From JAPPHA01 sp963662815 (lineage in GTDB: Bacteria; Pseudomonadota; Alphaproteobacteria; Rhodobacterales; Rhodobacteraceae): a stretch of 64,000 nucleotides of DNA. The translations under genes were made by a program, and so were the position numbers. A model generated the notes under the pieces. That model did no database searches, was not told the DNA's origin, and worked only from the letters and a program-made list of their open reading frames with translations. Positions within the stretch are counted from its first letter, which is position 1. The number at the start of each line of letters is the position of its first letter. The stretch lies in assembly GCA_963662815.2 (NCBI GenBank), contig CAXXWA010000037.1, positions 434,001 to 498,000 of the forward strand, read 5' to 3'. Below are positions 1 to 8,905 of this stretch, one piece after another.

Positions 1-607
1 TCACCGGAAAGCGGCTGTTCGACACCGCGAGGTGCAGCCGGCGGTCGCGGTCGGCCGCGCTCCACCCGATCCACTCGTCCCGGGCCGGCAGCGTCCGCGC
101 CGCCGCCTCGAACAGCAGCACCGCGAGAGGCCGCCCGCGGCGGTCGCGGACGAACCAGCGGATGCACGGCCCGAAGGGCCGCGGGCATCCGAGATGGTGG
201 TGCCTGTCGACGAGCGCCTTCCACAGCGCCACGTCCTCCGGAGACGCCGCCTCCTCCAGCGACAGGGGCTCCAGGGCCTCGAGACCGCAGGCGATCTCGG
301 GCTGCGGATCGGAGGCCCGCACATGGACGATCGGCTTGGGTTCCGACTTCGCCGCCGTGTTGCGCTTCTCCGGAAGGGTCAGGATCCCGCATTCCTCCAG
401 GTGTTCGAGAAGCCGCAGGCCGGCAGCGACCCGGCATTCGCCTCTCGGCGTGGTCCGGTTCAGGTTCTCGCAGATGGTCTTCGACAATTCCTTGCGGCTG
501 TCGTTCGGGAACAGCCCGACGGTCTCCTGGATGTCGGCGATCTGGCGCCGCGTGAAGCGCCGGCCCGGAAAGGTGGTGGACTTGAGGGCAGCGATTCGCG
601 GGTCCAT
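1..607 (-). CDS. DruA/DUF4338 domain protein, partial at window edge
   Basis: The reading frame starts at ATG 607, with AGGAG 9 nt upstream, and runs off the left edge without a stop; 202 codons are visible. The first ~80 residues look like the helical N-terminal part of DUF4338 (SRKELSKTICENL, then a Leu-rich segment ending GILTLPEKR). The DUF4338 core follows: DRHHHLGCPRPFGPCIRWFV, an 'RDEWIGW' motif and the start of 'VSNSRFPV', equivalent to the 'NNTRFLIL' strand of the family. DUF4338 is the domain of Druantia DruA and also occurs in transposon-borne proteins. No other Druantia gene is visible to the right, and the left neighbour is outside the window. Given two DruA-ISAs1 elements elsewhere here, a mobile-element origin is at least as likely as a defence role. 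Family assignment is firm; function is not. Confidence 0.7.
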   Translation of the reverse strand, partial: MDPRIAALKSTTFPGRRFTRRQIADIQETVGLFPNDSRKELSKTICENLNRTTPRGECRVAAGLRLLEHLEECGILTLPEKRNTAAKSEPKPIVHVRASDPQPEIACGLEALEPLSLEEAASPEDVALWKALVDRHHHLGCPRPFGPCIRWFVRDRRGRPLAVLLFEAAARTLPARDEWIGWSAADRDRRLHLAVSNSRFPV

Positions 608-685
608 GGCTGAAAGCTCCTGACAGACGGTCCGATCCAAGCATGACATGCCATGGCCGGGGACGGGTGTCAACCCCGGGAAACC

Positions 686-763
686 CGAAATTCCGCACCG
701 CAGATAAAGACCAGTGAATCAGAGCCCTGCGTCCGGACGAAAATCAGAACGAAAATTCCGCAC
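686..763. repeat. Pair of CGAAA(A)TTCCGCAC direct repeats upstream of the DruA gene
   Basis: Two near-identical 13-14 bp words lie at 686-698 (CGAAATTCCGCAC) and 750-763 (CGAAAATTCCGCAC), 64 nt apart, between the DruA-like start codon and the IS30 relic. They could be protein-binding repeats at the end of the element carrying the DruA gene. This is an observation only; no known site is claimed. Confidence 0.3.
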
Positions 764-783
764 GACTAACAAAATGCCATTGT

Positions 784-997
784 CCCTTCGCCCGGCGGGC
801 CGCCGCCGCCCCCTGGGCGCGGCTTGCACCGTCCGGAGAGCGCGGCTACGCTGCGTTTCGACGGGACTTCAGCCGCCTCGGGCCCGGATCTCCGGCGTCC
901 CGGGGTCTGGATTCGCCATCACAGGGCCATCTTCGGCACCAGAGCTGCGCGCTCGCTGCGGAAATGGCAGGTGTTGCACTTCGGAGTGGAAGTGGGG
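784..997. mobile_element. Solo IS30-type element end (214-bp relic)
   Basis: This stretch is almost identical, with a few substitutions, to the reverse complement of 29281-29494, the left end of the IS30-type element described below. It ends at 997 with the same terminal inverted repeat (core GTGTTGCACTTCGGAGTGG). No transposase sequence is present, so it is a solo end or deletion relic. The small open frames in it are not genes: the same 'ORF' appears in the full element only because the DNA is duplicated. Confidence 0.75.
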
Positions 998-1492
998 TTT
1001 TTTGAAAACAAGGCATAACGAACCCGACGCCCGCAAGACGCTCAGGGAGCGAGGACCGCAACTTGATCCCGATCGGATGCCGAATGAAGTACGACGCGAT
1101 GCTCCTGTGCAATCCTGTCGGGGTCGAAGATTGTCAGGCGTGGGACACAATTCAAGGACGACAATGATGTGACTGCCCGTCAACCGCACTGGCAGTCGTT
1201 CGGAAGGGCGATTTCCGGAAACCCGTGGTGGTCTCGATGCTGACCGGCGACGGAGCAACCGCACCCGGGCAAGTCAGGGCCGTTGGCAGCGACACGGCGC
1301 TCGAATCCGGCGTGGCACTCGCGGCAGGAACGGCAAATGGGCACCCGTCGGCGTGTGTTCGCTATCTCTTCCAATCGTCGGCCTGACGGTCGGCGGCAGC
1401 GCCGTCCGAGTCCGTGGCATTCGCTGTCGGAAAGGCGGCGAGGCAGACGTCCTGACGTTCGGGACGAGACCGGGAACGCAGATCCTGGAAAC
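998..1492. other. Gene-free spacer
   Basis: About 495 bp between the IS30 relic and the end of the ABC ATPase gene. I see no frame with protein-like composition, no RNA gene and no clear terminator. Confidence 0.5.
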
Positions 1493-2545
1493 CTACGCGG
1501 GGATCGCGCGGTCGTCCGCGTCGAAGAAGTGCGTCTGCGCCTCGTCGAACTCGAGTCCCACCGGAACGCCGGGCGCGAGCATGTTTTCGCCGGCGATGCG
1601 GACCGTGATCTTGCCCGGCGCTCCGGCGTCGATGATGAGGTTTGAATCAGCGCCGAGGTATTCCACCACGTCCACGGTACCCGTCAACTGCCCGGCGCCG
1701 CTCGCGTTCACCGTGATGTGCTCCGGCCGAATTCCGAGTTTGCTTGCAGGCCTTTCGCGCATGTAGGCTCCGGGGCTGCCGCCCTCGACGCGATACTCGC
1801 CGTCGGCGGTCGTGCAGTCGATGATGTTCATCTTCGGACTGCCGATGAACGTTGCGACGAAAATGTTTTCCGGTCGGCGATAGAGTTCCGGCGGTGCGCC
1901 GATCTGGGCGATCTTCCCGGCTTCGAGCACGACGATCCTGTCCGCGAGAGTCATCGCCTCGACCTGGTCGTGAGTGACGTAGATCATTGTCGCGCCGAGC
2001 GTCTGGTGCAGCTTTGCGATCTCGTAGCGCATCTCGACCCGGAGAGCGGCATCGAGGTTAGACAACGGTTCGTCGAACAGGAATGCTGTCGGATCGCGCA
2101 CGATCGACCGGCCGATCGCCACCCTCTGGCGCTGGCCGCCGGAGAGGTCGCGGGGACGTCGGGCGAGCAGAGGTTCCAGTTTCAGGACGCGCGCCGCCTC
2201 GGAGACCTTCTCGTCGATGACTTCCCGCGGCTGGCCGGCGCTCTTGAGGCTGAAACCCATGTTCTGGGCGACGGTCATGTGCGGATAGAGGGCATAGGAC
2301 TGGAAGACCATCGCCAGTCCGCGTCGCGCAGGGGGCAGCCCGGTGACGTCGTTTCCGTCGAGCATGAGCTGGCCGCGCGAGATTTCCTCAAGTCCGGCGA
2401 CCAGGCGAAGAAGCGTGGACTTGCCGCAGCCGGACGGACCGACAAAGACAACGAACTCGCCGTCTTCGATTTCGAGGTCGACGCCCTTGATGACCTGCGC
2501 GTCGCCGAACCACTTTTCAACGGATTCAAGCCGTAACGATCCCAT
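1493..2545 (-). CDS. Carbohydrate ABC transporter ATP-binding protein (MalK/UgpC type)
   Basis: A 350-aa ATPase energising the sugar importer encoded upstream on the same strand. Walker A (GPSGCGKST) is near residue 37, the Q-loop is 'MVFQSYALYPHMTV', the signature is 'LSGGQRQRVAIGRSI', Walker B is 'AFLFDEPLSNLDA' and the switch is 'YVTHDQVEAMT'. The C-terminal ~115 residues form the OB-fold regulatory domain typical of MalK/UgpC ('LGIRPEHI'). Its start lies inside the 3' end of the glycosidase gene (20-bp overlap), so translation is probably coupled. It is the last gene of the lacI-led operon. The family is certain; the sugar is not set by this subunit. Confidence 0.93.
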   Translation of the reverse strand: MGSLRLESVEKWFGDAQVIKGVDLEIEDGEFVVFVGPSGCGKSTLLRLVAGLEEISRGQLMLDGNDVTGLPPARRGLAMVFQSYALYPHMTVAQNMGFSLKSAGQPREVIDEKVSEAARVLKLEPLLARRPRDLSGGQRQRVAIGRSIVRDPTAFLFDEPLSNLDAALRVEMRYEIAKLHQTLGATMIYVTHDQVEAMTLADRIVVLEAGKIAQIGAPPELYRRPENIFVATFIGSPKMNIIDCTTADGEYRVEGGSPGAYMRERPASKLGIRPEHITVNASGAGQLTGTVDVVEYLGADSNLIIDAGAPGKITVRIAGENMLAPGVPVGLEFDEAQTHFFDADDRAIPA

Positions 2546-3803
2546 CGTTTCCTTCCTTCAAGGTCGGGGTTGCCCAAGCGAGCCAGACTGCCGCTGTCCA
2601 GGAAAAGTTCTTGCCGCCGGCCGGCGCGCCGTCGCACGGATCGAAGTATTCCGCGAACCCCCCGGAAAGTATCAGCAACCTGACATCGTTCCTGATCCGC
2701 CGAGCCAGTTCGGCGTAGCCGAATTCGCCGAGCCCGATCCCGATCAACATGTTCATCATTGCCCAGACCGGACCGCGCCAGTAGCGACGGGAATCGAAAC
2801 CGGCCCCGTCCGGCGCGTAACTCGGGACGCCGAACCTGGCCTTGTCCAGGACTTCCTCGAGCTTGCCGAGCATGGTCGGCTCGTTGATGCCCGCATACCA
2901 GCAGAGAAACGAGGCGTTCGAAAGGCTGCCCGAAGCTTCGCCTCTGCGCAGATCGACGGAATCATAGGCGCCAAGGGCCGGATTCCAGAGCGTTGCCGCG
3001 CCAGCCTCGAGACAGTCGATCCAATGGTCGATCTCGGCGACAGGCTCGCAGAACTCGGCCGCGATCGCTCTCAGGTCCCGATTGGCGCGCAGGAGCGTAA
3101 ATGTCAGCGTCGGGTCGGCGACCCGGAACGGACCGTCAGACCTGATCTTCTCCTCGTCCCAGCCGACTTCCCGCCCGAACTGGACCAGAGCCATGTAACG
3201 GTCGTAGTCCAGTCCGGTCGGACGCATGTCTCCCTCGACATGCTCAAGGTCGCTCCGCTTGAACGGCTGTATGCGCGAGGTGTCAACCTCGGCGAGGGCG
3301 ACGTCCCAGTCGGGAGCATTGTCCCGGCCCGTCTCCCAGGGATGCGTGGCCGCTACCGCACCGGACTCGCACCTGCAGACGTGAAACCACCGGTGCCAGG
3401 CGAGCAGCTTCGGAAACATCGCCGCCATCCGCTTTCGGCCGGCTTTCCGGTCGCGTTCGTAGAGCCCTCGCGCAATCGTCGATGCGACCGGCGGCTGACT
3501 TATTCCGGACGACGCGGGGACGCCTTCCGTTCCCCATGTGCCAGGACCGGGACAGTAGTCCGCGTCCAGCGCATGGAAGACAATGTGCGGGACCATCCCG
3601 TTGCGCCACTGTGCGGCAAGAAGGGTCTCGAGTTCGGTCCACGCGCGGTCGATGTCGAACGACGCGAGTCCGCATGCGATGAAGGCGCTGTCCCAGTTCC
3701 ACTGGAAGGGATACAGCTTGGCCGTCGGAACGGTGTAGCTGCCGCGGCAGTTCTGGCGCAGGATGCTTCTGGCCGCATCGTCGAGTTGTAGCGGTTTGTC
3801 CAT
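2526..3803 (-). CDS. GH63/MGH1-like glycoside hydrolase of the sugar ABC operon
   Basis: A 425-aa (alpha/alpha)6-barrel glycosidase of the bacterial GH63/MGH1-like type. Visible family segments are 'PFQWNWDSAFIACGL' near residue 32, 'QWRNGMVPHIVFH' near 65, and 'RRYWRGPVWAMMNMLIG' and 'GGKNFSWTAAVWL' in the last third. Acidic residues in the WDSAF and GAGFDSRRYWRG regions are candidate catalytic sites by family analogy. No signal peptide is seen, so it should act in the cytoplasm on an imported glycoside. It starts 3 bp after the second permease and overlaps the ATPase gene. Bacterial relatives include mannosylglycerate and glucosylglycerate hydrolases, which makes an osmolyte glycoside a reasonable but unproven substrate. 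Confidence 0.75.
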   Translation of the reverse strand: MDKPLQLDDAARSILRQNCRGSYTVPTAKLYPFQWNWDSAFIACGLASFDIDRAWTELETLLAAQWRNGMVPHIVFHALDADYCPGPGTWGTEGVPASSGISQPPVASTIARGLYERDRKAGRKRMAAMFPKLLAWHRWFHVCRCESGAVAATHPWETGRDNAPDWDVALAEVDTSRIQPFKRSDLEHVEGDMRPTGLDYDRYMALVQFGREVGWDEEKIRSDGPFRVADPTLTFTLLRANRDLRAIAAEFCEPVAEIDHWIDCLEAGAATLWNPALGAYDSVDLRRGEASGSLSNASFLCWYAGINEPTMLGKLEEVLDKARFGVPSYAPDGAGFDSRRYWRGPVWAMMNMLIGIGLGEFGYAELARRIRNDVRLLILSGGFAEYFDPCDGAPAGGKNFSWTAAVWLAWATPTLKEGNDGIVTA

Positions 3804-3806
3804 CGC

Positions 3807-5036
3807 TCAACCCTTGACGGAGCCGGCCGTGAGGCCCCGCGTCATGAACCTTTCCAGTCCCATGAAGATGGCCATGACGGGGACGGTCGCGAGGACCGAA
3901 CCGGCCATGAGGTGCTGACGAGGGATTTCGGAAGAGTTGAGCATCACCACGCCGCGCGTCAGGGTGAAGATCGAGGGATCATCCAGCAGCATGAACGCGA
4001 GCAGGAATTCGTTCCACGCAATCATGAAGACATAGAGCGAAACCGACGCCAGCGCCGGCAGGCTGAGCGGCAGGGTGATCTTCCAGATGACGGCGACGCG
4101 GCTCAGGCCGTCCATGAGCCCCGCTTCCTCCACCTCAGCCGGCAATCCCCGGAAGTAACCCTGCAGCATGTAGAGCGCGACCGGAATCGTGGTGACCGGG
4201 TAGATCAACAGGATCCCGAAGAGCGTGTTTCGCAGGCCTGCGATCGAGAAACCGACGTAGATCGGCAGCGCGAGCACGATCATCGGCACCATGTAGATCA
4301 GCAGGATCGCCCGGGCGAACACGGCCTTTCCCCTGAAACGCAGGCGCGAAACCGCATATGCGCCCGGAATGCTGAACAGGAGCGTCACGAAGACTGTCAC
4401 GACCGACACGAACGCGCTTATCAGGAGGTAACGGCCGAAATTGAACTGGTTGAAGAGTTCATCGTACGAGCGGAAGAGTTCCCAGCCCTTCGAGAGCTCG
4501 ATGCTGTAGTCGAGGGGGTTGGCGAGGAGCTCCTGCTGCGACTTGAGGCTGGTCACGACCATCACGAAGAACGGGATGACAACAGCCACCGTGAAGGCAA
4601 CGTAACCGATGCCGATCAGGAACCGGATAATGACGTGTTCGAACGCGTGACGGTCCTGGGCGCCCCAGCCGTAGTCCCGGATCATTGAGAGAAGAGGAAC
4701 AGCCGTGGCCGCGGCAAACGCGACGAGTCCGCAGCCCTGCGCGACGGGGTTCACCGTCCACGGAAGCCCGAACGGTTCGGCGAGCCGAATCGCAGAGAAG
4801 AGGAGCGCGACGCCTGCAGCGAGCAGGATCTTGCCGCGCCGGTCGGAGAATCCGCCCGGCAGGGCGGCGAGCGCCAGGCCGGCGGCGGCGCCAGTGACCG
4901 CCGCTGCCGCCAGGTTCAGCGTTGCGGCGGCCCCGGTCATGAAGGCAAGGACCACCGTGACGCAGGTCAGCATCGTGGCTGTCCAGACCGCGCCGAGCAC
5001 CGGCGCAAAGAGAAATCCGTTCCGGAGCCGTTTCAC
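3807..5036 (-). CDS. Carbohydrate ABC transporter permease (MalG type) with extended N-terminus
   Basis: A 409-aa inner-membrane permease. The C-terminal ~280 residues are a standard MalG-type subunit with the EAA loop 'EEAGLMDGLSRVAVIWKITLPL' and the ending 'FMTRGLTAGSVKG'. The first ~120 residues are an addition of about four hydrophobic segments (for example 'GAVWTATMLTCVTVVLAFMTG' and 'ILLAAGVALLFSAIRLA') not found in ordinary ~280-aa MalG proteins; AglG-like permeases can also be long. Its start overlaps the stop of the upstream permease by 4 bp. Confidence 0.9.
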   Translation of the reverse strand: MKRLRNGFLFAPVLGAVWTATMLTCVTVVLAFMTGAAATLNLAAAAVTGAAAGLALAALPGGFSDRRGKILLAAGVALLFSAIRLAEPFGLPWTVNPVAQGCGLVAFAAATAVPLLSMIRDYGWGAQDRHAFEHVIIRFLIGIGYVAFTVAVVIPFFVMVVTSLKSQQELLANPLDYSIELSKGWELFRSYDELFNQFNFGRYLLISAFVSVVTVFVTLLFSIPGAYAVSRLRFRGKAVFARAILLIYMVPMIVLALPIYVGFSIAGLRNTLFGILLIYPVTTIPVALYMLQGYFRGLPAEVEEAGLMDGLSRVAVIWKITLPLSLPALASVSLYVFMIAWNEFLLAFMLLDDPSIFTLTRGVVMLNSSEIPRQHLMAGSVLATVPVMAIFMGLERFMTRGLTAGSVKG

Positions 5037-6286
5037 AGTCCTTCCTCGCGATTGAGATACCGGAAGAACAGGACCGAAAACAGGAGAAGGCAGCCGAAGA
5101 TCACGACAGCGACCGCTGACCCCGCACCTATGTTGGATATCGCGAAGGCCTGTTCGTAGACGTTGACGGTGAGGGTCCGCGTGCCGGCGTTGCCGCCGGT
5201 TAGCAGGAAAATGTCGTCGAACTTGTTGAAGGTCCAGATGAACCTGAGAAGGAACAGGATCGACAGGATTCCGGCAAGATGCGGGATCGACAGCGCGAAG
5301 AACTGCTGGAATGGCGAGGCACCATCCATTTCGGCAGCCTCGTACATGTCGCTGTCGATCGACTGCATGCGGGCAAGAATGAACAGGAACGACAGGGGGA
5401 AGTACCTCCAGATCTCGAACACGGTGACCATGATCAGGGCCATGGGTCGTTCACCGAAGAAATTGATCGGACTGTCGACCACGCCCATCTGCAGAAGCAA
5501 CGCGTTCGCCGAACCGGAAAACGGATCGAACAGTGTCACCCAGGTGAATGCGACCGCAATCACGGGCGCCACATAAGGGAAAAGGAACAAACCGCGGAAG
5601 ACGCCCTGGCCGCGGAAATCGAGATTGAGAATGAGCGCCGCGATCAGCCCGACGGCGAGCGCGCCCAACGTCCCGAAAACCGTGTAGAACATCGTCGCGT
5701 AAAGCACCGCCCAGAATTCCGACCCGTCGAAGACGCGCACGAAGTTCGCGATGGTGAAATCCGCGTTCGTGAGGATGTAGTCGCTGTCTCCGGAGATCTG
5801 CGCCGGCGAGGCACGCGGAGTCACGCCGCTTTCGATGTAGGCATCCTCCGCCACGACCTCGATCTGCAGCCGCTCGCGATGTCCGGGATCCCAGGTGCCG
5901 AACTCGCAGACAAGGGATCGCCCGTCCAGTCGGCAGCGTTCGTCGACTTTGACGGGATTGAGGCCGGACGGAATCGAGTCGCGAAGGACGACGTTCTCGA
6001 TCGCCTGTTCGCGCGAGGCGTTGCGCAGGCGGTATTCGAGCACCGCAGCGTCGCCGGCGCTGTCCACCTGGCCCTTGAGCCGCTCGTAGACCGTCGGCGC
6101 GGGAGGCCTGAGATCCTCGAGCTTCACCGGCTTGAAGCTGATCCAGAAGATCGCAAGCAGCGGCAGTATGATGACGAGCGAAACCGTCAGCAGGGTCGGG
6201 CCGAGAAATGCCCAGGCCAGACGCGCCTCGCGCCGCTGCAACGGTCCTGTTCCGGCAGGTACGGCACTGGATGTCAAGTCAGTCAT
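5033..6286 (-). CDS. Carbohydrate ABC transporter permease (MalF type) with DUF11-like periplasmic insertion
   Basis: A 417-aa inner-membrane permease. TM1 (residues ~23-50) is followed by a ~100-residue periplasmic stretch in which residues ~80-145 read like a DUF11 / Ig-like beta module ('LEYRLRNASREQAIENVVLRD', 'IPSGLNP', 'CEFGTWDPGHRERLQIEV'). Five further TM segments and the EAA loop 'YEAAEMDGASPFQQFFALSIP' then follow. E. coli MalF also has a large Ig-like periplasmic loop, but between TM3 and TM4, so this would be an independent insertion. It lies 105 bp downstream of the binding-protein gene and overlaps the next permease. Confidence 0.9.
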   Translation of the reverse strand: MTDLTSSAVPAGTGPLQRREARLAWAFLGPTLLTVSLVIILPLLAIFWISFKPVKLEDLRPPAPTVYERLKGQVDSAGDAAVLEYRLRNASREQAIENVVLRDSIPSGLNPVKVDERCRLDGRSLVCEFGTWDPGHRERLQIEVVAEDAYIESGVTPRASPAQISGDSDYILTNADFTIANFVRVFDGSEFWAVLYATMFYTVFGTLGALAVGLIAALILNLDFRGQGVFRGLFLFPYVAPVIAVAFTWVTLFDPFSGSANALLLQMGVVDSPINFFGERPMALIMVTVFEIWRYFPLSFLFILARMQSIDSDMYEAAEMDGASPFQQFFALSIPHLAGILSILFLLRFIWTFNKFDDIFLLTGGNAGTRTLTVNVYEQAFAISNIGAGSAVAVVIFGCLLLFSVLFFRYLNREEGL

Positions 6287-6391
6287 TCGGCAGCATCCGA
6301 CGCTTGTTTCAACGCAGCGGCTTCATGCCCGGAAGCGGACAGCGCCGCAAAGCAGCCCGGGCGGCAGCCGATGCCGCCCGGGCGGTTCGCG

Positions 6392-7750
6392 TTACTCGAT
6401 CTTCGCGAGTTCCTCGTTCAGCGCGGCAACCGTGTCCGGACCCATGCGCGCGCCGTCGATGTACTCGCGCACGAGACGGTTGATGACCTGGCTGTTGATG
6501 ATCTTCGAGGCAAGCGAAAGCTGCCCTTCCGTCACGCCCCAACGCTTGGCGACGTTCAGTCCGCCCACGATCTCGTCGATCATTTCCTGTGCGTAGAGGT
6601 CGGAAAGCGGCGCCTTCCGATCGACGCCGACCGGCAGTTTCGACCAGGCGTCAACAAATCCGGTTGGATCGTCCGACGTGCCCCGGCGAACCGGGAACTT
6701 GCCTTCGGGCGCAATCGAGAGCGTCTGAGTATACCCTTCGGTCATCGAGTAGTTCACGAAGGCGATCGCTGCCTCGATGTCGGCGTCCGACGTGATGCCG
6801 AAGTAGCGAATGTCCGCCCATGCGGCTCCGTCGGGATTCGATGGTCCCGAGAAATTGGTGACGATGCCGGTCCGGGACGCGAGCTCTCCGGATGTCGGAT
6901 CGTCGTTGATGGTCGGCGGCGCGCTGTCGCGCAACCCGGCCAGCTCGTCCAGAATGAACGGCGACCAGATGATCATCGCCGCCTTGCCGGCAAAATAGAG
7001 TTCCCGGGACTGCTTCCAGTACAGTTCGCCGTCCGGCGAGGCATCAGTGATCGCCTTGTAGAAGTCCAGGACCTCGATCGTCGCCGCCTCGTCAAGCGCG
7101 CTGAGTCCGGAAGCATCGACGGGCGAGACGCCGTTCGCCAGGAAGACATGCTCCAGAACCTGGCTCATGAAGTTTTCGTCAACCTTGTTGGGCGCGACGA
7201 ATCCATACATGTCCGGGGGGCTGTGCAGCGCCGCAAGAGCCGCTTGCACGTTCTCGTAGCTGTTCGGCGGTTCGAGTCCGTTTTCCTCGAAGAGATCCCT
7301 CCGGTAAACGACCATCTGCGTCCAGCCATCGACGGGAACCGACGCGTAACCGCCATCCACCGCAGCCATGCCGAGGGCGCCCGGGGCGAAGGTGTCGGCT
7401 CCCAGACCCTCAATGACCTCAGTCGCCACATCGCTGTCGAGAATGCCGGCTTCGGTCCAGGGAAGCGCATACTGAAGCGGGTGATAGATGACGTCGGGAA
7501 GGTCGCCGGCTGCAAAGGCGGCTGTCGCCCGGACTCCGAGATCGGATTCGGTGATCGGGATGACGTCAACCTCGATTCCCGACTCGGCCGTGAAGTCGGC
7601 CGCAAGTGCCTGCTGCTTGGCGAGCCGATCCGGTTGTTCTTCCGTGGTCCAGAACCTGATTCCGTCTGCACTTGCCGCCGTGCCGGCCAGCAGCAGCGCG
7701 GTCAGCGCGCCGATGACGGACCGGCCCGTGATTTTTGTCGTCTTGTTCAT
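6392..7750 (-). CDS. Extracellular sugar-binding protein of ABC transporter
   Basis: A 452-aa periplasmic solute-binding protein of the MalE/UgpB class (cluster B). An N-terminal signal peptide with hydrophobic core 'VIGALTALLLAGTAASADG' is followed by 'IRFWTTEEQPDRLAKQQALA' and the two-lobed binding-protein sequence, including 'YFGITSDADIEAAIAFVNY'. Its ATG overlaps the lacI stop (ATGA), placing it directly under LacI autoregulation. With the glycosidase downstream it probably binds a glycoside. The ligand cannot be read from sequence. Confidence 0.92.
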   Translation of the reverse strand: MNKTTKITGRSVIGALTALLLAGTAASADGIRFWTTEEQPDRLAKQQALAADFTAESGIEVDVIPITESDLGVRATAAFAAGDLPDVIYHPLQYALPWTEAGILDSDVATEVIEGLGADTFAPGALGMAAVDGGYASVPVDGWTQMVVYRRDLFEENGLEPPNSYENVQAALAALHSPPDMYGFVAPNKVDENFMSQVLEHVFLANGVSPVDASGLSALDEAATIEVLDFYKAITDASPDGELYWKQSRELYFAGKAAMIIWSPFILDELAGLRDSAPPTINDDPTSGELASRTGIVTNFSGPSNPDGAAWADIRYFGITSDADIEAAIAFVNYSMTEGYTQTLSIAPEGKFPVRRGTSDDPTGFVDAWSKLPVGVDRKAPLSDLYAQEMIDEIVGGLNVAKRWGVTEGQLSLASKIINSQVINRLVREYIDGARMGPDTVAALNEELAKIE

Positions 7751-8889
7751 TTCGTCCTCCGTTGACTTGCGACAATCGCCGCGCGAGTCGTTGCCTCATC
7801 GTGCGGACTTTCCGTGCATGCGGGCGGCGCATCCGACCCGCGCGCAATGAATTTCGCCTCCACGGTTTCGCGGAGACTGTCGGGAGCGGCCCCCCGAATC
7901 TGCCCGATCAGCAGCGTGGCCAGGCGTTCGCCTGCCATGCGGCTGTCGACTGAAAAGGTGCTCAGTGGCGGCGAAGCGAACTGGCCGTCCGGAATCCCGT
8001 CGTAACCGATGACCGAAAGGTCCGCGCCAATCCCGAGGCCGCGTGCCGCGGCCGCGCGGTAGGCTCCGAGCGCGGCCATGTCGACCGCAAAGACGATCGC
8101 GGTCGGCGGGTCGGGCAATCGAAGCAGCGCTTCGGTGGCGCGCGCGCCCGCATCCCTGGTCATGGCATTGTCCATGATCAGGCTGGCGTCCAGTTCAAGC
8201 CCGGCCTGCAAAAGGCCGGAGAGATATCCCTGTTCGCGAAGCACGGCATAGTTGTAGCGCAGATCGCCGTTCACGAATGCAATTCGCGAGTGTCCCATTC
8301 CGGCGAGCCGTTCCACGGCCGCCCGCATCGCGTTCTCGCCGCGGAAGTCGAACCAGGAACATCCCGTGCCATCCCGCAACCTGCCGTAGAGGACGAACGG
8401 AGTCTGCACCGCCCTGAGCCAGTGCACGCGCGCATCGTCCACGGTCGTCCTCGGAAGGATGAAGCCGTCGGCCTTGCGCTCGTGGACGAGGCGGCGAATC
8501 GTCGTCCTTTCGTCGTCATCCGAGCGCGCCGTCGAAACCGTGAGCGACCAGTCCTCCGCGCTGGCGGCGCGCGACACGCCGTCCAGGAAGTCGGACAGGA
8601 AGGCGCGGTAGCCGTCGTGCGAGTCGACGCGCCAGACTAGCCCGAGCGACCTGGCCCTTCCGGTCCGGATCGCCTGGGCGTGCGAAAGGGGAACGTATCC
8701 CATTCTGCGCGCCGTGCTGCGCACCCTTTGCCGGGTCGCCTCGGAAATGTCGGCGTAGCCGTTGAGCGCCCGCGAAACCGTGCCCTTCGTGAGGTCCAGC
8801 GCATTCGCGACGTCCTTGATGCGCACCCGGCTCCTGCCCGGTCCGGCCGCATCCTGTTCCGCAGGAATCTGTGAATTTCTCAAGGCCAC
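7747..8889 (-). CDS. LacI-family transcriptional regulator of the sugar operon
   Basis: A 380-aa repressor-type regulator. The N-terminal helix-turn-helix is 'RIKDVANALDLTKGTVSRALNG' (from ~residue 23) with hinge 'GYVPLSHAQAIRTG'; the rest is a periplasmic-binding-protein-like effector domain ('ADGFILPRTTVDD', 'LSVIGYDGIPDGQFASPPLSTF'). It starts at GTG with AGGGGTGA just upstream and overlaps the binding-protein gene by 4 bp. A perfect 16-bp palindrome 16 bp upstream of its start is the likely operator, so the operon is probably autoregulated and induced by a sugar or sugar phosphate. Confidence 0.92.
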   Translation of the reverse strand: MALRNSQIPAEQDAAGPGRSRVRIKDVANALDLTKGTVSRALNGYADISEATRQRVRSTARRMGYVPLSHAQAIRTGRARSLGLVWRVDSHDGYRAFLSDFLDGVSRAASAEDWSLTVSTARSDDDERTTIRRLVHERKADGFILPRTTVDDARVHWLRAVQTPFVLYGRLRDGTGCSWFDFRGENAMRAAVERLAGMGHSRIAFVNGDLRYNYAVLREQGYLSGLLQAGLELDASLIMDNAMTRDAGARATEALLRLPDPPTAIVFAVDMAALGAYRAAAARGLGIGADLSVIGYDGIPDGQFASPPLSTFSVDSRMAGERLATLLIGQIRGAAPDSLRETVEAKFIARGSDAPPACTESPHDEATTRAAIVASQRRTK

Positions 8890-8905
8890 GAATCACCCCT
8901 AAATT

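Noticed and set aside
2343..3791. Plus-strand frame of ~480 codons
   Set aside because: Antisense to the glycosidase gene; shadow composition.
5279..7765. Very long plus-strand open frame (~828 codons)
   Set aside because: It lies antisense to the two clear permease/binding-protein genes and has Arg/Asp/His-rich shadow composition typical of high-GC antisense frames.
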